A DNA stretch of 64,000 bases from contig CANMOU010000002.1 in NCBI GenBank assembly GCA_947499555.1, positions 755,001 to 819,000 of the forward strand. The letters are read 5' to 3'. How positions within the stretch are numbered: the stretch's first letter is position 1; each line of letters opens with the position of its first letter. A model generated the notes under the pieces. It saw nothing but the letters and a program-made list of their open reading frames with translations, was not told the origin of the DNA and did no database searches. Shown piece after piece: positions 20,932 through 29,385 of this stretch. Source of the DNA: an uncultured Roseovarius sp. (GTDB lineage: Bacteria > Pseudomonadota > Alphaproteobacteria > Rhodobacterales > Rhodobacteraceae). Both the position numbers and the translations under genes were made by a program.

Positions 20932-22268
20932 CGGTCAAGCCAGGCATATTTCAGGTAGGCGGGTTTCATCAGCAACCTGCGGAAACGACCAAGTGGAAAT
21001 CGCTTTGGTGTGTGACGCATAGGCGCGGGATGCGGGAGATCGGGTTCGATGTCCCTGACAAGATCAGCGAGCAGTCGTCCGGTATAGCTTCCCATGGAAA
21101 CACCGTTGCCGTGATACGCAAATCCGGCAAATGCGCCCGGCATGTCCGGGATCGGCCCCGCATAAGGGACGAGATCGCGCGTAAGACAGACAAATCCTGA
21201 CCAATAATAAGGTGTGTCAACATGAGACCATGCCGGAAACATCGCTTCGAAATCTGAACGGATCTTCTTGCGTATATTCGCTTCGCTTTGCGCATTGTGA
21301 CTGAGGCCACCCCGCATCCCGAACAGCATACGGCCATTTGGCATCATGCGGAAATAGTGCAGCAAATGGCGTGTGTCGTAACACATCTGAGTACTCGTCC
21401 ACCCTTGTTCGCGCTGCTCATCGGGAGAGATGGGCCGGGTCACGAGGATGCTCGACTGTGTCGGTAGATATCGTCCGCTCATCCATTTGGGCACATTGTC
21501 GGAGCTGTAGCCGTTCGTTGCGAGAATGAATTTCTGCGCCGTAACAGAGCCGCTTTCGGTGCGGAGTCGGTATCCTGATCCATTGAGCCGTTCAATTTCC
21601 GTAACTGCGCTTTGTGCATAAATCCTGGCCGTCGCATGTGCTACGGCTTGGGCAAGTCCAGCTGCGTATTTCCGCGGATTCAGGGCGAAGCCAATTCTGA
21701 CAGTGGCAGCGCCATGAAATCCGCCATTCAAGCCGGCCTGCGCCAAACCCTCCGGTGGTATGAGTTGGGTGTCCAGACCATAGAGCTCGCGCGTCAATTC
21801 AACGCCAGCTTTCATTTTTTCAAAATCGCGAGGCCTGTGCGCAAGTAAGGTCTCGCCATCGGAATGCCGATCCACATCCAGGTCCAGTCGGCCAATCAGA
21901 TCATCCACGAATTCGACAGCGGCCTTTTCTGCGCGACAGAAATGACGCGCTTCGTCCTCGCCGAATTTTCTGGAAATTTTGCCGTGGCTTGCTTTTGCGC
22001 CGCCAAGGCAGCAGAAACCGCCGTTGCGCCCGGACGCGCCCCAATAAGGGTGCTGTGCTTCCAAAACGACCACGTCTATTCCCGCTTCGGCAAGGTGCAG
22101 GGCAGCAGACAGCCCTGTGAAACCTCCGCCGATTATGGCCACATCCGCTGTTACATCGCTTTTGAGCGTGGGCCATGTACCGAGTTCGACTGTTTCGGCC
22201 CACCAGCAGTTTTCGATAGGGCTGGAGCCATAGGCCTCGTCTTCCCAAATTCGGTCTAGTGTCGCCAT
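20928..22268 (-). CDS. FAD-dependent amine oxidoreductase (PuuB/DadA-like)
   Basis: A 446-residue DAO-family flavoenzyme. The FAD motif is VAIIGGGFTGLSAALHLAEAG near residue 43, preceded by the CWWAET segment typical of gamma-glutamylputrescine oxidases, with WGASGRNGGF next to the flavin and a C-terminal GFAYHGNGVSMGSYTGRLLADL. It should oxidise a secondary or primary amine to an imine. It is divergent from a GntR regulator and a SpuC-like aminotransferase, and a polyamine-type importer lies downstream, so polyamine or substituted-amine catabolism is likely. No gamma-glutamylputrescine synthetase is in the window. Confidence 0.85.
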   Translation of the reverse strand: MATLDRIWEDEAYGSSPIENCWWAETVELGTWPTLKSDVTADVAIIGGGFTGLSAALHLAEAGIDVVVLEAQHPYWGASGRNGGFCCLGGAKASHGKISRKFGEDEARHFCRAEKAAVEFVDDLIGRLDLDVDRHSDGETLLAHRPRDFEKMKAGVELTRELYGLDTQLIPPEGLAQAGLNGGFHGAATVRIGFALNPRKYAAGLAQAVAHATARIYAQSAVTEIERLNGSGYRLRTESGSVTAQKFILATNGYSSDNVPKWMSGRYLPTQSSILVTRPISPDEQREQGWTSTQMCYDTRHLLHYFRMMPNGRMLFGMRGGLSHNAQSEANIRKKIRSDFEAMFPAWSHVDTPYYWSGFVCLTRDLVPYAGPIPDMPGAFAGFAYHGNGVSMGSYTGRLLADLVRDIEPDLPHPAPMRHTPKRFPLGRFRRLLMKPAYLKYAWLDR

Positions 22269-22297
22269 TTCAGCCTTGCAGTATGTTGAGGAGCGAT

Positions 22298-22327
22298 TTG
22301 ATCAAAAAAGGCCCTTGTGTGTATAGT
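22298..22327 (+). promoter_or_regulatory. Putative sigma-70 promoter for the GntR gene
   Basis: TTGATC, an 18-bp spacer, then TATAGT, about 70 bp before the start codon. The -35 hexamer lies inside ATTTGATCA, a 9-mer that recurs at 23114-23122 in front of the aminotransferase gene, so it may double as an operator. Confidence 0.45.
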
Positions 22328-22399
22328 GGCACTCTAGACATCTGGTGATCGAGCTCGCAAGCCGAGATTGAGAGGGTGCCGTTTCAGGAGGCCGCAACC

Positions 22400-23095
22400 A
22401 TGAACAAATTAGTTGGTGCAATTGACGAAGAGGGGCAGAGCCAAGCTGCGCCGCCTGCGCATCAGGTGATTTATCAGACGCTTAGGGACATGATCTTGTT
22501 CGGTGATCTGGCTCCGGGCCAGCCAGTGACCATTCAGGGCCTGACTGATCAGCTTGGCGCGGGCATGACCCCTGTAAGAGAAGCCATTCGGCGCCTGACG
22601 GCCGAAGGCGCGCTAGAGTTCCAAGGGAACCGTCGTGTAAGTGTGCCAAGATTGAGCGCAGAGAACATCAGCGAGCTCATTCTTGCGCGTCAGTGGCTTG
22701 ATCCGCATCTGGCTTTGAGGGCAACTGAGCGTGCTACCCTAGATGATTTGCGACATTTGGCTGAGCTTGACGAGGCACTGGACGCGGCCATTGCTCAGGG
22801 GGATCTGCGGGCCTACCTGCAAAAAAATTACCTATTTCACACGCATCTCTACGCGATTGCGGATGCACCTATTCTGTGCGATCTGGCGGAAGGTCTCTGG
22901 CTGCGTTTTGGCCCGTCTTTGCGGGTTGTCTGTGGCCGGCTCGGTACACAGAACCTGCCGGACAAGCACAAGGATGTTCTTAATGCGATGCATGCTCGTG
23001 ATGCCGAAACGGCCGCGAGGGCGATCCGCGAAGATGTTATTCAGGGGATGGAACAGGTTCGGCAATCCTTGGAACTTGAAGCGCAATCTCATTGA
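22400..23095 (+). CDS. GntR/FadR-family transcriptional regulator
   Basis: A 231-residue repressor-type protein. The N-terminal winged helix (about residues 25-85; HQVIYQTLRDMILFGDLAPGQPVTIQGLTDQLG) is followed by an all-helical FCD ligand domain with metal-site histidines in FHTHLY and near KHKDVL. The ATG after AGGAGG is chosen over an upstream one. It stands between the amine oxidoreductase (divergent) and the aminotransferase (same strand, 81 bp on), so both are likely targets. Confidence 0.9.
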   Translation: MNKLVGAIDEEGQSQAAPPAHQVIYQTLRDMILFGDLAPGQPVTIQGLTDQLGAGMTPVREAIRRLTAEGALEFQGNRRVSVPRLSAENISELILARQWLDPHLALRATERATLDDLRHLAELDEALDAAIAQGDLRAYLQKNYLFHTHLYAIADAPILCDLAEGLWLRFGPSLRVVCGRLGTQNLPDKHKDVLNAMHARDAETAARAIREDVIQGMEQVRQSLELEAQSH

Positions 23096-23176
23096 GTAGA
23101 TTGACTCGGAAAAATTTGATCATATTCTGGAGCCGTCGCCTTCGAGGCCCTTTTCCGATCACTTATGAGGTGTGCC

Positions 23177-24574
23177 ATGTCGCTAATCACGAACCATATG
23201 CCAACCAGTGAACTTCAAGCGCTTGATGCGGCACACCATCTGCATCCGTTCACGCATGGCCATGATCTGGCAACAAAAGGCGCCCGCGTGATTGCGCGCG
23301 CCAAAGGCGTCATGCTTACTGATAGCGAGGGCAATGAATTCTTGGATGCCATGGCCGGGCTTTGGTGCGTAAATCTCGGCTATGGTCGGCATGAACTGGC
23401 GGAAGCTGCAGCGCGCCAGATGAAAGAGCTTCCTTACTACAACACCTTCTTTCAAACCACGCATGTGCCAGCGATCGCGCTTGCAGACCGGCTCGCCGAA
23501 TTGACCCCTTATGATCTCAATCATGTGTTTTTCGCCAGTTCAGGGTCAGAGGCGAATGATACGAATATCCGTCTCGTCCGAACCTATTGGCAGGAAAAAG
23601 GTCACCCTGAGAAAAACATAATCATCACGCGCAAGAATGCCTACCATGGATCGTCGATGGGCAGCGCGTCACTAGGTGGCATGGCGTATATGCATGCGCA
23701 GGGCGGGATGCCGATCCCTGACATTCATCATATCGACCAGCCGCATTGGTGGGCCGAAGGCGGCGATATGGATCCCAACGAGTTTGGGTTGCAGCGTGCC
23801 CGTGCCTTGGAAGAAGCTATTCTGGAACTTGGCGAAGACCGCGTGGCAGCCTTTATCGGCGAGCCTATTCAGGGTGCAGGTGGCGTGATCATCCCGCCCG
23901 AGACCTACTGGCCCGAGATCCAGCGGATTTGCGACAAATACAACATCCTGCTGATCGCCGATGAGGTCATCTGCGGATTTGGTCGCACCGGGAAATGGTT
24001 TGGCTGCGAGACCATGAACATCCGCCCACATATCATGACGGTCGCCAAAGGCATTAGCTCAGGCTACGCGCCGGTGGGCGGATCGATTGTTTGCGACGAA
24101 GTGGCCGAGGTGCTGAATAACTGCGAATTCAGCCATGGTTATACCTATTCCGGCCATCCGGTGACATGTGCAGTCGCATTGGAGAACCTTCGCATTCTCG
24201 ATGAAGAGCGTATCGTCGAGAAGGCTGGCAGCGAGACCGCGCCTTACCTGAAAGAAAAGTGGGAAGCTCTCGCTGACCATCCGCTTGTGGGCGAGGCAAG
24301 GATCATCGGCCTTATGGGCTCTATCGCTTTGACGCCGGACAAGGCGAGCCGCGCCAAATTCGCATCTGACGCTGGCACAGTGGGGCTTATGTGCCGCGAG
24401 CATTGTTTCGCCAACAACCTCGTTATGCGCCATGTTGGGGACCGAATGGTAATTTCGCCTCCACTTGTCATCACAAAAGACGAGATCGACCTTTTAATTG
24501 CCCGCGCCACAAGGGCACTTGATCTGACGCACAAGCAGTTGCTGGACGAAGGGATGATGAAAGCGGCCAGTTAA
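23177..24574 (+). CDS. Class III omega-aminotransferase (SpuC-like)
   Basis: A 465-residue PLP aminotransferase. Seen: DAMAGLWCVNLGYGR, FASSGSEANDTNIRL, YHGSSMGSASLGG, the cofactor aspartate in LLIADEVICGFGRTGKWF, and the PLP lysine in TVAKGISSGYAPVGG. This wording matches putrescine-pyruvate and related polyamine aminotransferases. The second ATG is preferred because the first one (23165) lies in the GAGGTG ribosome-binding site. Neighbours (amine oxidase, polyamine-type importer) support a diamine or omega-amino acid substrate; taurine- or ectoine-type substrates cannot be excluded. Confidence 0.87.
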   Translation: MSLITNHMPTSELQALDAAHHLHPFTHGHDLATKGARVIARAKGVMLTDSEGNEFLDAMAGLWCVNLGYGRHELAEAAARQMKELPYYNTFFQTTHVPAIALADRLAELTPYDLNHVFFASSGSEANDTNIRLVRTYWQEKGHPEKNIIITRKNAYHGSSMGSASLGGMAYMHAQGGMPIPDIHHIDQPHWWAEGGDMDPNEFGLQRARALEEAILELGEDRVAAFIGEPIQGAGGVIIPPETYWPEIQRICDKYNILLIADEVICGFGRTGKWFGCETMNIRPHIMTVAKGISSGYAPVGGSIVCDEVAEVLNNCEFSHGYTYSGHPVTCAVALENLRILDEERIVEKAGSETAPYLKEKWEALADHPLVGEARIIGLMGSIALTPDKASRAKFASDAGTVGLMCREHCFANNLVMRHVGDRMVISPPLVITKDEIDLLIARATRALDLTHKQLLDEGMMKAAS

Positions 24575-24586
24575 GGGCGCATACTC

Positions 24587-25771
24587 CTAGGTCTTGACGA
24601 AGAGCTTCCTAGGCATGTCACAGAAGGCTTCCGCAGGGCCGCTTTCCTTGATGAGGATCGACTCGGTTGTCTCAAGACCCCAGGTGTCCATCCAGAGCGC
24701 TGGCATGAAGTGGAACGTCATACCAGGTTCAAGCACAGTGGTGTCTTCAGTTCTGATTGATGCGGTCCGTTCACCCCAATCTGGCGGGTAACTGAGCCCG
24801 ATAGGGTACCCCATGCGGCCTTCGCGTTTGATGCCGTATCTCTCCAGGACAGATAAGAAGGCATTTGCGATCTCACATGTCCTGTTCCCTGCTCTTGCCG
24901 CCTCTAACCCGGCTTCAATCCCTTCGATCTGTGCCCTTTCTGCCTCGAGCATGTCGGCTGGCGGAGTGCCCAGAAAAACGGTTCGACACAGGGGCGCGTG
25001 ATAGCGGCGATGGCAGCCAGACAGTTCAAAAAATGTCGCCTCCCCTTCCTGCATCGGGCTGCCGTCCCAGGTCAAATGTGCGGCGGTTGCATCAAGGCCG
25101 GAAGGCGTCAGCGGCAGGATGGCCGGGTAATCGCCCCAAATATCGTTCACGCCCGTGATCCCGGCATGAAAGATCTCGGCGACAAGATCGTTCTTGCGCA
25201 GCCCGGGTTCAGCCCGGTCAATCGCGCATGAAATGACTTTTTCCGAGATCTTCGCGGCGCGTCGGATAAACTCAATTTCGGCGTCCGATTTCACCAGTCT
25301 TTGCCAGTTTACGAGGGCTGTGGCATCGACCAGTTTGGCATTGGGCAATTCTTCTAACAGCACCGCGTGCGCTTTTGCGGAGTAGTAATAGTTCTCCATC
25401 TCGACACCGATGCGTGCGTTTTCGAAGCCCAAACTCTTTATGTGTTGAGCGAGATCCTGCATCGCGTGGCGTTCAGTGGATTGTACGAAGTTGTCGGAGT
25501 ATCCGAGGATGCAGTCGTCATCCATCCAGCATGTGCGCCGTCCTCCAAGCATGTCCATGTACCGCCCCCACCAGATCGGTGGGCCTTCTTGTGAAAGAAG
25601 AACACCTTGGTGGACATAAAAGGACCATCCGTCATAACCGGTGAGCCAATTCTGATTTGACGGGTCTGTTGCAAACAGAATGTCGATGCCAGCGCGTTCC
25701 ATCGCGCGCCGTGTCAACGTGATTCTCCGACCGTACTCGTCAATTGAGAAAGGTGTGCGTTTGCTGTTCAT
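24587..25771 (-). CDS. M24-family hydrolase, creatinase/ectoine hydrolase-like
   Basis: A 394-residue pita-bread-fold protein with an N-terminal creatinase domain and a C-terminal M24 domain. DPSNQNWLTGYDGWSFYVHQ and the WMDDDCILGY segment resemble ectoine hydrolases (DoeA/EutD). The usual metal-binding DxG...SD pattern reads ELSGCHRRYHAPLCRT, so at least two aminopeptidase ligands are lost, as in non-peptidase members. The other ectoine genes (doeB/eutE, eutABC) are not here, so a related amide or amidine substrate is equally possible. It ends 12 bp from the convergent aminotransferase. A 23-bp palindrome lies 15 bp upstream of its start. Confidence 0.78.
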   Translation of the reverse strand: MNSKRTPFSIDEYGRRITLTRRAMERAGIDILFATDPSNQNWLTGYDGWSFYVHQGVLLSQEGPPIWWGRYMDMLGGRRTCWMDDDCILGYSDNFVQSTERHAMQDLAQHIKSLGFENARIGVEMENYYYSAKAHAVLLEELPNAKLVDATALVNWQRLVKSDAEIEFIRRAAKISEKVISCAIDRAEPGLRKNDLVAEIFHAGITGVNDIWGDYPAILPLTPSGLDATAAHLTWDGSPMQEGEATFFELSGCHRRYHAPLCRTVFLGTPPADMLEAERAQIEGIEAGLEAARAGNRTCEIANAFLSVLERYGIKREGRMGYPIGLSYPPDWGERTASIRTEDTTVLEPGMTFHFMPALWMDTWGLETTESILIKESGPAEAFCDMPRKLFVKT

Positions 25772-25785
25772 TAGGGTCTCGATAT

Positions 25786-25808
25786 TTTGGTCTTTTCAAA
25801 AGACTAAA
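25786..25808. promoter_or_regulatory. Near-perfect palindrome, probable operator of the M24 gene
   Basis: The core GTCTTTT-C-AAAAGAC is perfect and extends on both sides with one wobble pair. It lies just upstream of the M24 start. Half-site AAAAGACTA recurs in the inverted repeat at 54683-54725. Confidence 0.5.
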
Positions 25809-26171
25809 CCAGAATCGCAGGCGAAACCTGCAAAAACACGATCTTTTTCGCAGCCTGCAAATGTTACTGTTGACGCATGCCAAAAGAAGCGCACATTTGT
25901 ATATCTAGGAGGAAACGCGATCTTTGCCGCAGCGCCTGTATCTTTGGAAGATGCTGAGCGAAACTGGCTTAGTGCAATATTGCAAATCTTCTTCTTGAGC
26001 GTTCGTCCTTGCAGATAATGCTTGAACGGACATTCATGCGAGATTGTGGAGGAAAACGGGAATCCTTTACGGTCTTTATAGATTGTCCAGCGTCCAGCAG
26101 GGCGGCGAGTGACAAGCACAGTCTTTCCGGGCGACCGGGAGGACGAGGGACTGATGCGTGAGAAGGGTGAA
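25809..26171. other. Intergenic stretch without a supported gene
   Basis: A strong AGGAGG at 25908-25913 is followed only by a 24-codon frame from a TTG (25922), which I do not count as a gene. Codon pattern over the rest is not protein-like in any frame. It presumably holds promoters for the divergent M24 and reductase genes. Confidence 0.5.
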
Positions 26172-26756
26172 ATGACAAAAATCGTTTGCCTATTGGCCAG
26201 CCCGCGAAAAGCGGGCAACAGCGATGTGCTTGCCGAAAGATTTTGCTCTGCCGCAGAGATGCATGGTGCACATGCTCAGGTGCACTCTTTGCGCGATCTT
26301 CGGTTCCAGGGATATACCCCCCAAAACGGCACGATGGCTGATTATGGACCTGACGATGATCTGGGCCCTGTTTTGGCGGATATAGAAGAAGCTGATGTTC
26401 TTGTAATCGCGACACCAATCTATTTCTGCAATATCTCAGGGCTGGCAAAGCAGGCGCTCGACCGGTTCTTTACGTTCTTTGTGCCTGACTATCTGACCGC
26501 AGAGGTGCCGTCTCGATTGGGACGAGATAAGAAGCTTGTACTGGTTCAGACCCAAGGTGAAGGCGAAGAAAGATACGGCAATATTCTAGACCAGTACACG
26601 CCTGCATTTGATAAACTGGGTTTTACAAGCCGGTATCTGCTAAGAGCATGCGGCGTGCGTGATATGGGCGAAGTTGCCGCGCATACCAAGGCTCTTTCAA
26701 ATGCAGATCTTTTGGCGCGTCGTATCGTCTTGGCCGAAGAAGCAACGGTTGATTGA
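26172..26756 (+). CDS. NADPH-dependent FMN reductase / flavodoxin-fold protein
   Basis: A 194-residue flavodoxin-like protein. Strand 1 and the phosphate loop read IVCLLASPRKAGNSD, and the second flavin-binding segment is ADVLVIATPIYFCNISGLAKQALDRF, typical of iron-sulfur flavoprotein-type NAD(P)H:FMN reductases but without the cysteine cluster. The start MTKIVCLL is chosen because strand 1 begins there; an ATG six codons earlier is possible. It may supply reduced flavin or act as a quinone or nitro reductase. Its neighbours do not define the role. Confidence 0.8.
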   Translation: MTKIVCLLASPRKAGNSDVLAERFCSAAEMHGAHAQVHSLRDLRFQGYTPQNGTMADYGPDDDLGPVLADIEEADVLVIATPIYFCNISGLAKQALDRFFTFFVPDYLTAEVPSRLGRDKKLVLVQTQGEGEERYGNILDQYTPAFDKLGFTSRYLLRACGVRDMGEVAAHTKALSNADLLARRIVLAEEATVD

Positions 26757-26966
26757 GACAAGCATCCCGTTCGCTCAATAAATACTGCGTTGATCACGTG
26801 TGCAAATTGATCCGCAATACGTGAGGCCTATGAAATGAGCGCAGAAGCTTCGTTTGCGGCTGCTCGTCGATTTTTGCGTCAAGATTCTTGCATAAATTAT
26901 GGAATCCCGATTTAACTTCGTTCCGAAAGCAAGAAAACTTGCAACGGGAATAATGGGGAGAAGCTC

Positions 26967-28070
26967 TTGACTGACTCGCACTCAGGCGATGCGTTCGTCG
27001 CGTTTGAACGTGTCCAAAAGAGTTACGATGGAGAGACACTGGTCGTCAAAGATTTGAACTTATCCATACCTAAGGGTGAGTTCCTGACTATGCTTGGACC
27101 CTCGGGGTCAGGCAAGACGACATGCTTGATGATGCTTGCAGGCTTTGAGACTGCGACGCATGGCAAGATTCTTTTGGACGGCGTCTCGATCAACAACATA
27201 CCACCGCACAAGCGCGGGATCGGCATGGTTTTTCAGAACTATGCGCTCTTCCCGCACATGACAGTTGCGGAAAATCTTTCTTTCCCCTTGGAGGTCCGCA
27301 AACTTGGCAAATCTGATCGAGATGCAAAGGTAAAACGCGCTCTCGACATGGTGCAGATGGGTGCTTTTGGTGGGCGGCGGCCAGCCCAGCTTTCGGGTGG
27401 GCAACAACAGCGGATCGCGCTTGCGCGGGCTCTCGTGTTCGAGCCGGAACTCGTCTTGATGGACGAACCTTTGGGTGCGTTGGACAAGCAACTGCGCGAA
27501 CACATGCAGTTTGAGATTACAAACCTGGCCCATGACCTCGGTATCACGACGGTCTACGTGACCCACGACCAGACAGAAGCGCTTACCATGTCTGACCGCG
27601 TGGCGGTGTTTGATGATGGCAGGATCCAGCAGATCGATGCGCCCGATGTGCTTTATGAAAGCCCAAAGAACAGCTTCGTTGCGCAGTTTATCGGCGAGAA
27701 CAACACGCTTCACGGCACGATCAAAGAGATAAAAGGCGAGTTGGCTGTCGTTCAACTAGAGGACGGAGAACTCATCGATTGTAAGCCTGTCAACGTCAGC
27801 AACGTTGGCGAGCGTACATTGGTCTCAATCCGCCCTGAACGTGTTGAGTTCGATAAGAGCCGCCTTAAGAAAGGCACACATACGGTAAAAGCCGAAGTGC
27901 TCGAATTTATCTACATGGGAGATATCTTTCGGACGCGTCTTCGTGTGGCAGGAAATGATAACTTCGTCATCAAATCAAGAAATGCGCCGGATCAAGTGCG
28001 TCTCAAACCCGGCGAGACAATTGAGATAGGCTGGCTGCCAGAGGATTGCCGGGCACTGGATGCGAAGTAA
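26967..28070 (+). CDS. ABC importer ATP-binding protein, polyamine type
   Basis: A 367-residue PotA-like ATPase. Walker A GPSGSGKTT, Q-loop FQNYALFPHMTV, signature LSGGQQQRIALARAL, Walker B LVLMDEPLGALD and H-loop VYVTHDQTEALT are all intact; a TOBE domain forms the last 110 residues. The only fitting start is TTG, placed 6 bases after GGGGAG. It is the first gene of an operon with a binding protein and two permeases. The PotA/FbpC-type sequence and the neighbouring amine genes suggest spermidine, putrescine or a similar cation. Confidence 0.92.
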   Translation: MTDSHSGDAFVAFERVQKSYDGETLVVKDLNLSIPKGEFLTMLGPSGSGKTTCLMMLAGFETATHGKILLDGVSINNIPPHKRGIGMVFQNYALFPHMTVAENLSFPLEVRKLGKSDRDAKVKRALDMVQMGAFGGRRPAQLSGGQQQRIALARALVFEPELVLMDEPLGALDKQLREHMQFEITNLAHDLGITTVYVTHDQTEALTMSDRVAVFDDGRIQQIDAPDVLYESPKNSFVAQFIGENNTLHGTIKEIKGELAVVQLEDGELIDCKPVNVSNVGERTLVSIRPERVEFDKSRLKKGTHTVKAEVLEFIYMGDIFRTRLRVAGNDNFVIKSRNAPDQVRLKPGETIEIGWLPEDCRALDAK

Positions 28071-28100
28071 GATTTGAAGAATTCGGGCCGGGCATTTTCA

Positions 28101-28148
28101 CCTGGTTCGAATAAGCTGAGGCCTTGGGATTGAGTCCCGCGAACCAGG
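28101..28148 (+). other. Intercistronic stem-loop before the binding-protein gene
   Basis: CCTGGTTCG and CGAACCAGG form a perfect 9-bp stem around 30 bases, which contain a smaller GGGA/TCCC stem. There is no T run, so mRNA processing or stabilisation of the binding-protein message is more likely than termination. Confidence 0.55.
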
Positions 28149-28189
28149 GCTCACAAATGTAAAAGCGGGAATATACTTGGGAGTATGAA

Positions 28190-29311
28190 ATGAAACTGAC
28201 GACAACACTTATGGCATCGACCGCACTGGTGGTCGCGGCTGGTTCGGCTTTCGCCGATGGCCATGCCAAGATGGCCGACTCCATGACAGTGGTATCGTGG
28301 GGCGGCGCATATCAGAAAAGCCAGCAAAACGCGTATACGATCCCCTACAAAGAAATGCATGATGGTCTCGAGGTTGTTTGGGACGAAAGCTCAGCCGAGG
28401 CTGTCGCCAAACTTCGTGCGATGGACGAAGCGGGCAGCGTAACCTGGGATGTGGTGGACGTTGTTGCAGCTGATGCGCTGCGTCTTTGTGACGAAGGTCT
28501 CGCGATTGAAATCGATCCTGAGAAAGATCTCGCTGCCGCGCCTGACGGCACTTCGGCGGAAGAGGACTTTGGTGAGCTTCTGGTTGGCGACTGCTTTATC
28601 CCGCAGATCGTTTACTCGACCACGTTCGGTTATCGCACAGACATGGTTGCAGAGGGTGTGGATCCTCCAAGCCAGATCTGTGACGTCTTCGACTTGGAGA
28701 AGTATCCGGGCAAGCGTTCGCTGGAAAAGCGTCCGATCAACAACGTTGAGTGGGCCTTGCTTTGTGACGGTGTTGCCAAGGAAGACGTCTACGACGTTCT
28801 GGCTACAGAAGAGGGCCAACAACAGGCGCTCGATAAGCTGGCAACGATCAAGGATGACGTAATCTGGTGGTCAGCTGGTGCCGACACACCGCAGCTTCTG
28901 GCCGACGGTGAGGTCTTTATGGGTTCCACCTATAATGGACGTCTTTTTGCCGCGATCGAAGAGCAAAAGCAGCCCATCGGCATGATGTGGGACGCTCAGG
29001 TGTTTGACCTGGACGGATGGATCATCCCGGCGAACCTGCCCGAAGATCGTCTGCATCGCGCAATGGACTTCGTAAAATTTGCAACCGACACGCAGCGTCT
29101 TGCGGACCAGGCCAAGTACATCTCGTACGGCCCGGCACGTGCGTCGTCTGCACCTCTGGTTGGTCAGCATGCAGAGCTGGGCATCGACATGGCCCCGCAT
29201 ATGCCGACCGATCCGAACAACGCCGCGAACACGTTCCTCTATAACTACGAGTTCTGGGCGGACTATCGCGACGACATCGACGCCAAATTCCAGGCGTGGC
29301 TGGCGCAATAA
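28190..29311 (+). CDS. Periplasmic binding protein of the polyamine-type importer
   Basis: A 373-residue PotD/PotF-like protein. The signal peptide MKLTTTLMASTALVVAAGSAFA is followed by a mature domain starting with TVVSWGGAYQKSQQ, and by WDVVDVVAADALRLCDEGL, patterns shared by extracellular spermidine/putrescine and related binding proteins. It delivers the ligand to the two permeases encoded next. Exact ligand is unknown. Stem-loops flank the gene on both sides, which usually goes with higher expression than the other subunits. Confidence 0.9.
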   Translation: MKLTTTLMASTALVVAAGSAFADGHAKMADSMTVVSWGGAYQKSQQNAYTIPYKEMHDGLEVVWDESSAEAVAKLRAMDEAGSVTWDVVDVVAADALRLCDEGLAIEIDPEKDLAAAPDGTSAEEDFGELLVGDCFIPQIVYSTTFGYRTDMVAEGVDPPSQICDVFDLEKYPGKRSLEKRPINNVEWALLCDGVAKEDVYDVLATEEGQQQALDKLATIKDDVIWWSAGADTPQLLADGEVFMGSTYNGRLFAAIEEQKQPIGMMWDAQVFDLDGWIIPANLPEDRLHRAMDFVKFATDTQRLADQAKYISYGPARASSAPLVGQHAELGIDMAPHMPTDPNNAANTFLYNYEFWADYRDDIDAKFQAWLAQ

Positions 29312-29335
29312 GCCTGGCGTGATGATCTAAGAATT

Positions 29336-29359
29336 GGGATGGGCTTTTGGGCCCGTCCC
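29336..29359 (+). other. Intercistronic stem-loop after the binding-protein gene
   Basis: GGGATGGGC-TTTTGG-GCCCGTCCC, a 9-bp stem with one G-T pair, between the binding protein and permease genes. It probably protects the upstream mRNA or partially ends transcription. Confidence 0.6.
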
Positions 29360-29385
29360 GTCACCAAGAGAGCGATGGGACATAA

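Noticed and set aside
25680-26018. Plus-strand frame across the M24 start and the following gap
   Set aside because: It begins inside the M24 gene on the opposite strand, and its remaining part lacks protein-like pattern.
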